In this document: positions 58,505 to 64,000 of the stretch, in pieces
Position numbering within the stretch: the stretch's first letter is position 1
Layout: each line of letters begins with the position of its first letter
NCBI RefSeq assembly: GCF_001742145.1
Contig: NZ_CP015749.1
Coordinates: 682,001-746,000, forward strand
Direction: 5' to 3'
DNA length: 64,000 nucleotides
DNA from: Pectobacterium parmentieri
Lineage (GTDB): Bacteria > Pseudomonadota > Gammaproteobacteria > Enterobacterales > Enterobacteriaceae
The notes under the pieces: generated by a model
Seen by the model: only the letters and a program-made list of their open reading frames with translations
Told to the model about the DNA's origin: nothing
Databases searched by the model: none
Translations under genes and position numbers: made by a program

Positions 58505-59671
58505 ATGAATTTACACGAGTATCAGGCAAAACAACTCTTTGCTCGATATGGTTTACCGGCACCCACCGGCTATGCCTGTACGACACCGCGTGAAGCAGAA
58601 GAAGCCGCATCTAAGATTGGCTCGGGTCCGTGGGTTGTAAAATGTCAGGTTCACGCAGGCGGTCGCGGTAAAGCGGGCGGCGTTAAAGTAGTCAGTAACA
58701 AAGAAGACATTCGCGCTTTTGCTGAAAACTGGCTGGGTAAAAAGCTCGTTACTTATCAAACTGACGCACAGGGTCAACCGGTTCATCAGATTCTGGTTGA
58801 AGCCGCAACGGATATCGACAAAGAGCTTTATCTGGGCGCGGTTGTTGACCGTGGCACGCGTCGTGTCGTGTTCATGGCGTCCACCGAAGGTGGCGTAGAA
58901 ATTGAAAAAGTGGCGGAAGAGACGCCGGAACTGATCCACAAAGCTGCTATCGATCCACTGGTAGGTCCACAGCCTTATCAGGGCCGCGAGTTGGCCTTCA
59001 AACTGGGTTTGAGCGGTAAGCAAGTTGCGCAATTCACCAAAATCTTCATGGGTCTGGCGACGCTGTTCCTTGAGCGCGATCTGGCGCTGGTCGAAATCAA
59101 CCCACTGGTTATCACCAAGCAGGGCGATCTGATCTGTCTGGATGGCAAGCTGGGCGCAGACGGTAATGCACTGTTCCGTCAGCCTGAGCTGCGTGAAATG
59201 CGTGACCCAAGCCAGGAAGACTCTCGTGAAGCGCATGCAGCCCAGTGGGAACTGAACTATGTTGCGCTGGACGGCAACATCGGCTGTATGGTGAACGGTG
59301 CCGGTCTGGCGATGGGCACCATGGACATCGTGAAGCTACACGGCGGTTCTCCTGCTAACTTCCTTGATGTAGGCGGTGGCGCAACGAAAGAACGTGTTAC
59401 TGAAGCGTTCAAAATTATCCTGTCTGACGACAAGGTAAAAGCCGTCTTTGTTAACATCTTTGGTGGCATCGTGCGTTGCGATTTGATCGCTGACGGTATC
59501 ATCGGCGCGGTAGCCGAAGTGGGCGTTAGCGTGCCGGTTGTGGTACGTCTTGAAGGAAACAATGCGGAACTGGGTGCCAAGAAACTGGCGGATAGCGGCC
59601 TGAATATTATTGCCGCGACCAGCCTGACGGGTGCAGCTCAGCAGGTTGTTGCAGCAGTGGGGGATAAATAA
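58505..59671 (+). CDS. sucC: Succinyl-CoA synthetase beta subunit
   Basis: ADP-forming beta subunit, 388 residues (E. coli 388), with the ATP-grasp domain starting [18 protein letters not shown] and the [21 protein letters not shown] and [10 protein letters not shown] motifs. Its TAA shares one base with the sucD ATG. Confidence 0.98.
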   Translation: MNLHEYQAKQLFARYGLPAPTGYACTTPREAEEAASKIGSGPWVVKCQVHAGGRGKAGGVKVVSNKEDIRAFAENWLGKKLVTYQTDAQGQPVHQILVEAATDIDKELYLGAVVDRGTRRVVFMASTEGGVEIEKVAEETPELIHKAAIDPLVGPQPYQGRELAFKLGLSGKQVAQFTKIFMGLATLFLERDLALVEINPLVITKQGDLICLDGKLGADGNALFRQPELREMRDPSQEDSREAHAAQWELNYVALDGNIGCMVNGAGLAMGTMDIVKLHGGSPANFLDVGGGATKERVTEAFKIILSDDKVKAVFVNIFGGIVRCDLIADGIIGAVAEVGVSVPVVVRLEGNNAELGAKKLADSGLNIIAATSLTGAAQQVVAAVGDK

Positions 59672-60543
59672 TGTCCATTCTGATTAATAAAAATACCAAA
59701 GTTATCTGTCAGGGTTTTACCGGTAGTCAGGGGACATTCCACTCTGAGCAAGCACTTGCTTACGGTACACAAATGGTCGGTGGTGTGACGCCGGGTAAAG
59801 GTGGCACGGAACATCTGGGTCTGCCCGTATTTAATACGGTGCGTGAAGCGGTAGAAGCGACGGGCGCAACGGCATCCGTTATCTATGTACCCGCACCGTT
59901 TTGTAAAGACTCTATTCTGGAAGCGATTGACGCAGGTATCGAGTTGATTATCTGCATCACTGAAGGTATCCCGACGCTGGATATGCTGACGGTGAAAGTG
60001 AAACTTGACCAGAGCGGCGTGCGGATGATCGGTCCGAACTGTCCCGGTGTGATCACGCCGGGCGAATGTAAGATTGGTATCATGCCGGGCCATATTCACC
60101 TGCCGGGTAAAGTCGGTATCGTTTCTCGTTCAGGCACGCTGACGTATGAAGCAGTGAAGCAAACGACCGATGCCGGGCTGGGTCAATCCAGTTGTGTCGG
60201 TATCGGTGGTGACCCGATCCCAGGCTCTAACTTCATCGATATTCTGAAACTGTTTGAACAGGATCCACAGACTGAAGCCATCGTCATGATCGGTGAAATC
60301 GGTGGTACGGCAGAAGAAGAAGCGGCAGCGTACATTAAAGAGCACGTGACGAAGCCGGTTGTCGGTTACATCGCGGGTGTAACGGCGCCGAAAGGCAAAC
60401 GTATGGGCCATGCTGGTGCCATCATTGCCGGTGGTAAAGGCACTGCCGATGATAAATTTGCAGCGTTAGAAGCGGCAGGTGTTAAAACCGTTCGCAGTCT
60501 GGCGGATATCGGCGATGCAGTAAAAGCGGTATTAACTCGTTAA
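59671..60543 (+). CDS. sucD: Succinyl-CoA synthetase alpha subunit
   Basis: 290 residues (E. coli 289) with the CoA-binding Rossmann domain ([14 protein letters not shown]), the [12 protein letters not shown] motif and the phospho-histidine in [10 protein letters not shown] near residue 247. It ends the sdhCDAB-sucABCD run, followed by a strong terminator. Confidence 0.98.
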   Translation: MSILINKNTKVICQGFTGSQGTFHSEQALAYGTQMVGGVTPGKGGTEHLGLPVFNTVREAVEATGATASVIYVPAPFCKDSILEAIDAGIELIICITEGIPTLDMLTVKVKLDQSGVRMIGPNCPGVITPGECKIGIMPGHIHLPGKVGIVSRSGTLTYEAVKQTTDAGLGQSSCVGIGGDPIPGSNFIDILKLFEQDPQTEAIVMIGEIGGTAEEEAAAYIKEHVTKPVVGYIAGVTAPKGKRMGHAGAIIAGGKGTADDKFAALEAAGVKTVRSLADIGDAVKAVLTR

Positions 60544-60566
60544 TTTATTATTCGATGAAACACGCT

Positions 60567-60590
60567 AGCCACCTCCGGGTGGCTTTTTTT
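60567..60590 (+). terminator. Terminator after sucD, possible SdhX-type sRNA 3' end
   Basis: AGCCACC and GGTGGCT flank a short TCCG loop, followed by seven T residues, 24 bases after sucD. In E. coli and Salmonella the 3' UTR of sucD is processed into the sRNA SdhX (RybD). The same position here could give such an RNA of about 45-100 nt ending at 60590, but the seed cannot be verified. Confidence 0.85.
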
Positions 60591-60771
60591 ATTCATATTT
60601 GGCTTGCGAAGTTAATTGGCATAACTGAATTACGCATGACTTTTTCGGGGTTTTATCGGATAATTTGCGCGCCTGAAAAAAAGCGATGAGTGATAAACAG
60701 AAATGATGATTATCTCATTGGTTTTGTATAAGCAGGGAATGATTAATTAATTTTCCTTAAGGGGATGTTGT

Positions 60772-61941
60772 GTGAAAGGAAATATAAAATCGCTGATTTT
60801 GGCATTATCTGCATTTACCTGCGTGGCCAGCGCACAGTCTATTAATATTGAAGTGCTAAGTGCGACGGTTAAAGATAAAAAGATTGATGATGCAACGGTT
60901 ATTCTACAGAAAAACGGTGCGCAGTCAGTGACCGCACGCTCTGATGCCGCAGGCCGTGCGGCGCTCAACGCGCCATTCAGTGTCGATCAAGACAGTCTGT
61001 TGATCATTAAAAAAGAAGGGTATTCCGATCTGGTGGTTAAATGCCCGTGTGACGGAATGACCTATGCAGTTAGCCCAGTAATGAAAAGCCTGGATGGCAT
61101 GCGAATTGTATTAACCTGGGGCGAAAAACCTTTTGATTTAGATTCCCATCTTATTTATCCGGGTAATCATATTTATTTCAGCCACAAAAAAGGACGCGAT
61201 GCTAATCTTGATGTCGATGATACAGATAGTTTCGGCCCAGAAACGATCACAATTGATAAAAAGCGTTTAGGTGAAAGTTATATTTATGCCGTCCATGATT
61301 ATTCAAATGGTGATAAGGCTAATTCATTAGCGCTTTCCGCAAGTAGTGCAAAAGTATTTGTCTATGTTGGAAGCTCGCAGGTACGTTCATATTCCGTCCC
61401 ACTGAATAAGACAGGGAATATCTGGACGGTTTTCCGTCTTAACCCTAACGGTGACTTTGAAGATATCAATGCCGTTGGCGAGGCTGATTTCTCAAAAGCG
61501 AAAGATGGTAATGCGCTGCCAATGGTGCTTAACCCGGCGCAGACGGCAGTTTCCGTTACTGGGAATACCGCGCTGGCAAAAAGCCTCAATCGCGACGGTG
61601 AAGCCGCCTATGGGCGGGGTGAGCTAGAGCAGGCCACAACGTTGTTTCTGGCCGCGATCGATCAGGACAGCGCGTTTGGCCAGGCATATAGCAACCTGGG
61701 TCTGGCCTATCAAAAGCGCGGCAATATTGCCGAAGCTATTTGGGCCAACCGTAAAGCGATTGCGCTGGCAAATGGTAGCAATGCGGCAACCACGCGTGCC
61801 AGCTCGTACTACAATATTGCAAAAATTTACGAGAATGCGGGTCAGTTCAGCGATGCACTTCAGCATTATGAGCTTGCAAGAAGCCAGAAAAGTAACACGG
61901 TTTACGATAAAGCCATTGAACGGATGAACGCGAAGAAGTAA
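60772..61941 (+). CDS. Secreted DUF2135 (YfaP-like) protein with TPR repeats
   Basis: 389 residues from a GTG at 60772 with AAGGGG seven bases upstream. A Sec signal peptide (MKGNIKSLILALSAFTCVASA) is followed by a carboxypeptidase-regulatory-like beta domain (about 25-105), a DUF2135 domain (about 110-235, LTWGEKPFDLDSHLIYPGNH, LDVDDTDSFGPETITI) and two to three TPR repeats (about 265-385, AFGQAYSNLGLAYQKRGNIA and SYYNIAKIYENAGQFSDALQ). The exported protein is probably periplasmic or outer-surface. The arrangement suggests a calcium-binding-like or adhesion-type surface domain on a TPR scaffold. The function is unknown. It is monocistronic between sucD and cydA, where E. coli has mngRAB. Confidence 0.88.
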   Translation: MKGNIKSLILALSAFTCVASAQSINIEVLSATVKDKKIDDATVILQKNGAQSVTARSDAAGRAALNAPFSVDQDSLLIIKKEGYSDLVVKCPCDGMTYAVSPVMKSLDGMRIVLTWGEKPFDLDSHLIYPGNHIYFSHKKGRDANLDVDDTDSFGPETITIDKKRLGESYIYAVHDYSNGDKANSLALSASSAKVFVYVGSSQVRSYSVPLNKTGNIWTVFRLNPNGDFEDINAVGEADFSKAKDGNALPMVLNPAQTAVSVTGNTALAKSLNRDGEAAYGRGELEQATTLFLAAIDQDSAFGQAYSNLGLAYQKRGNIAEAIWANRKAIALANGSNAATTRASSYYNIAKIYENAGQFSDALQHYELARSQKSNTVYDKAIERMNAKK

Positions 61942-61966
61942 ATCGCAGCATCTTGCTACGTGTGTA

Positions 61967-62000
61967 ACCACTGCGGAGGCCTTTTGGTCTCCGCAGTGGT
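61967..62000 (+). terminator. Hairpin after the DUF2135-TPR gene
   Basis: ACCACTGCGGAG and CTCCGCAGTGGT form a perfect 12-bp stem with a ten-base loop, 26 bases after the stop. A T tract is missing after it. It probably ends or protects the transcript. Confidence 0.7.
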
Positions 62001-62653
62001 ATGGATCGTCACAAGCAGGTGGCACTCGGGGAGGGCGGGGGAATTCACGGCGAAAATACAGCGCTGTTGTCAGCAATAAAAAATAAAAATTTGACATAAA
62101 ATAGAAGACGAGGGAATCGATTAAATAATCGATAACGAGAAGTAGCAATTATATTGCTGAATTAATTTCAATTAAACTTAAAAGTCACATTGCATTAACA
62201 ATGAGTGTGGTAAAGAAATTAATGTAACGTGCTAATCACGAGAAAGACGTTAAATTGTTTTAGATCAAGAAACGTCTCTGGATATAATTTATGAAATAGG
62301 CTTAAATTGCGCGAGGTCAATTATCGCCTCTCATGCCGTTTGGTGGGAAAGTTGATTTGAAGCCAAAAACCTAGTCTGGGTCACGTAAAAACCTATTTAT
62401 TGTAGGGGATTACAGGCGTAATATACGGTTACCTCCTTACGGGGTACGCTATTTGTAATACTTGTGATTTATCTTGAGCTTGCTGTCGGGGGCGTCGCGA
62501 TGCGACTGCCTTGGTGAACGGTATTTTTAGCGTTTGTTACAGCCGATGTTAAAGCAATTCTTGTTGTGTTCTTTTTGGGTGTAATGGCCGAATGTTTGGC
62601 GGCTTGTCAGCGTTTGCAAGCTAATCCCTTCCTGCGAGGAGCAAGGAGTCAAA
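62001..62653. promoter_or_regulatory. cydA leader region
   Basis: 653 bp without a gene. In E. coli cydAB is driven from several promoters far upstream under ArcA and Fnr, and a long leader is normal. Here the region is AT-rich with several T/A-rich stretches that could be ArcA sites (around 62190-62270), but I could not fix any site or promoter by eye. Confidence 0.4.
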
Positions 62654-64000
62654 ATGTTTGATGTAGTCGAACTGTCACGTTTACAGTTTGCCTTAACTGC
62701 AATGTACCATTTTCTATTCGTACCATTAACGCTGGGGATGGCGTTTCTGCTGGCGATTATGGAAACGGTATATGTGCTGTCTGGCAAACAAATCTATAAA
62801 GATATGACTAAATTCTGGGGCAAGTTATTCGCAATTAACTTTGCTCTTGGGGTCGCTACCGGATTGACCATGGAGTTTCAATTCGGGACCAACTGGTCAT
62901 ATTTCTCTCACTACGTCGGGGATATTTTCGGCGCGCCGCTGGCTATTGAAGGCTTGATGGCATTCTTTCTGGAATCGACCTTTGTTGGCTTGTTCTTCTT
63001 CGGCTGGGATCGTTTAGGAAAAGTGCAGCATATGGCCGTTACCTGGCTGGTCGCACTGGGCTCTAACTTCTCTGCACTGTGGATTCTGGTCGCCAATGGC
63101 TGGATGCAAAACCCTATCGCATCAGATTTCAATTTTGAAACCATGCGTATGGAAATGGTGAGCTTCGCTGACTTGGTGCTGAACCCGGTTGCTCAGGTGA
63201 AATTCGTTCACACGGTGGCAGCAGGTTACTGTACCGGCGCGATGTTCATTCTGGGCATCAGTTCTTACTATCTGTTGAAAGGCCGCGATGTTGCGTTTGC
63301 CAAGCGTTCATTTGCTATCGCAGCAAGTTTCGGTCTGGCTTCTGTTCTGTCTGTTATCGTATTGGGCGATGAGTCCGGTTATGAAATGGGGGACGTGCAG
63401 AAAACTAAACTGGCAGCGATTGAAGCCGAATGGGAAACACAACCGGCTCCCGCTTCCTTTACGCTGTTCGGCATCCCGAACCAGGATACGATGGAAAATA
63501 ACTATGCCATCAAGATCCCTTACGCTCTGGGGTTAATTGCCACGCGTTCTACTGACAAAGAAGTCACAGGTCTGAAAGAGCTGATGGCGATGCATGAAGT
63601 GCGTATTCGTAATGGTATGCAGGCTTATCACCTGCTGGAAGAATTACGCGCGGGTAACACCGACCCAGCAGTAAAAGCAGCGTTCGATCAAGCTAAGCAG
63701 GATCTGGGCTATGGTTTGCTGCTGAAACGCTATACGCCGAAAGTCTCTGATGCGACAGAAACGCAGATTCAACAGGCGGTTAAAGATTCTATCCCACGTG
63801 TTGCGCCGCTGTATTTCTCTTTCCGTATTATGGTGGGCAGCGGCATTCTGATGCTGTTGATCATTGGCCTGTCTTTCTGGACTGTTCTGCGTGGCAAAAT
63901 TGGTCAGAAACGCTGGCTGCACCGCATCGCACTGTATGGTATTCCGCTGCCGTGGATTGCTATCGAAGCAGGCTGGTTTGTGGCTGAATACGGCCGTCAA
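62654..64000 (+). CDS. cydA: Cytochrome bd-I ubiquinol oxidase subunit I (C-terminus outside window)
   Basis: Quinol oxidase subunit with haems b558, b595 and d, working at low oxygen. The first 449 codons are visible, starting [20 protein letters not shown] after GGAG. The haem ligand His19 (YHFLFVPL), the Q-loop ([20 protein letters not shown]) and the GRQ end near the edge (WFVAEYGRQ) are seen. The gene continues beyond the window and is not broken. Succinate dehydrogenase upstream feeds quinol to this enzyme. Confidence 0.97.
   Translation, partial: MFDVVELSRLQFALTAMYHFLFVPLTLGMAFLLAIMETVYVLSGKQIYKDMTKFWGKLFAINFALGVATGLTMEFQFGTNWSYFSHYVGDIFGAPLAIEGLMAFFLESTFVGLFFFGWDRLGKVQHMAVTWLVALGSNFSALWILVANGWMQNPIASDFNFETMRMEMVSFADLVLNPVAQVKFVHTVAAGYCTGAMFILGISSYYLLKGRDVAFAKRSFAIAASFGLASVLSVIVLGDESGYEMGDVQKTKLAAIEAEWETQPAPASFTLFGIPNQDTMENNYAIKIPYALGLIATRSTDKEVTGLKELMAMHEVRIRNGMQAYHLLEELRAGNTDPAVKAAFDQAKQDLGYGLLLKRYTPKVSDATETQIQQAVKDSIPRVAPLYFSFRIMVGSGILMLLIIGLSFWTVLRGKIGQKRWLHRIALYGIPLPWIAIEAGWFVAEYGRQ

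Overview
The window is a stretch of enterobacterial core chromosome, most probably from a soft-rot Pectobacterium or a close relative in the Pectobacteriaceae. The gene order follows the Escherichia coli map from mrdA to cydA: mrdA-rlmH-rsfS-nadD-holA-lptE-leuS, ybeL, gltIJKL, lnt-corC-ybeY-ybeZ-miaB, ubiF, a Met/Leu/Gln tRNA operon, asnB, nagBAC/nagE, glnS, fur-fldA, ybfE, ybfF, seqA-pgm, kdp, ybfA-ybgA-phrB-ybgI-pxpBCA-nei, gltA, sdhCDAB-sucABCD, cydA. Protein lengths and motifs match the enteric families closely. Departures from the E. coli map, together with ERIC-like intergenic repeats, point away from Escherichia. The genus call is inference from gene order and protein similarity recalled from memory.

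Region by region. From 1 to 17.5 kb most genes lie on the minus strand: cell elongation (mrdA, cut by the window edge), ribosome and NAD functions, DNA polymerase III delta, LPS transport, leucyl-tRNA synthetase, then the glutamate/aspartate ABC transporter, followed by the lnt-corC-ybeY-ybeZ and miaB genes. The gltI-gltJ gap ends in a strong terminator and looks like an SroC-type sRNA. A probable NtrC enhancer pair lies upstream of gltI. From 17.5 to 30.8 kb come ubiF, an unrecognised secreted protein, six tRNA genes behind a stringent-type promoter, asnB, the divergent N-acetylglucosamine locus (nagBAC and a NagE without a IIA domain), glnS, fur and fldA.

From 30.8 to 41 kb is the accessory part. 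A Tar-like chemoreceptor with its own sigma-28 promoter and a nine-G tract sits between fldA and ybfE. After seqA-pgm and a small EamA transporter there is a wrecked kdp operon: the promoter-proximal KdpE-box and kdpF start are kept, but the rest is reduced to a splice of kdpF, a piece of kdpD and the last two thirds of kdpE. Next to it lies an AT-rich island with two unrecognised genes that resemble orphan immunity genes, a protein-like fragment between them, and a decayed IS5-family transposase.

From 41 to 64 kb order returns: ybfA, a DUF523-DUF1722 ybgA, photolyase, ybgI, a 5-oxoproline operon (pxpBCA) followed by pyroglutamyl peptidase and endonuclease VIII, then the TCA-cycle block gltA / sdhCDAB-sucABCD, a secreted DUF2135-TPR protein, and the first 449 codons of cydA. 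The TCA and cytochrome bd genes together supply succinate oxidation and the quinol oxidase. The best candidates for undescribed biology are the AT-rich island at 38.7-40.4 kb, the secreted DUF2135-TPR protein at 60.8-61.9 kb, and the unrecognised secreted protein at 18.9-19.5 kb.
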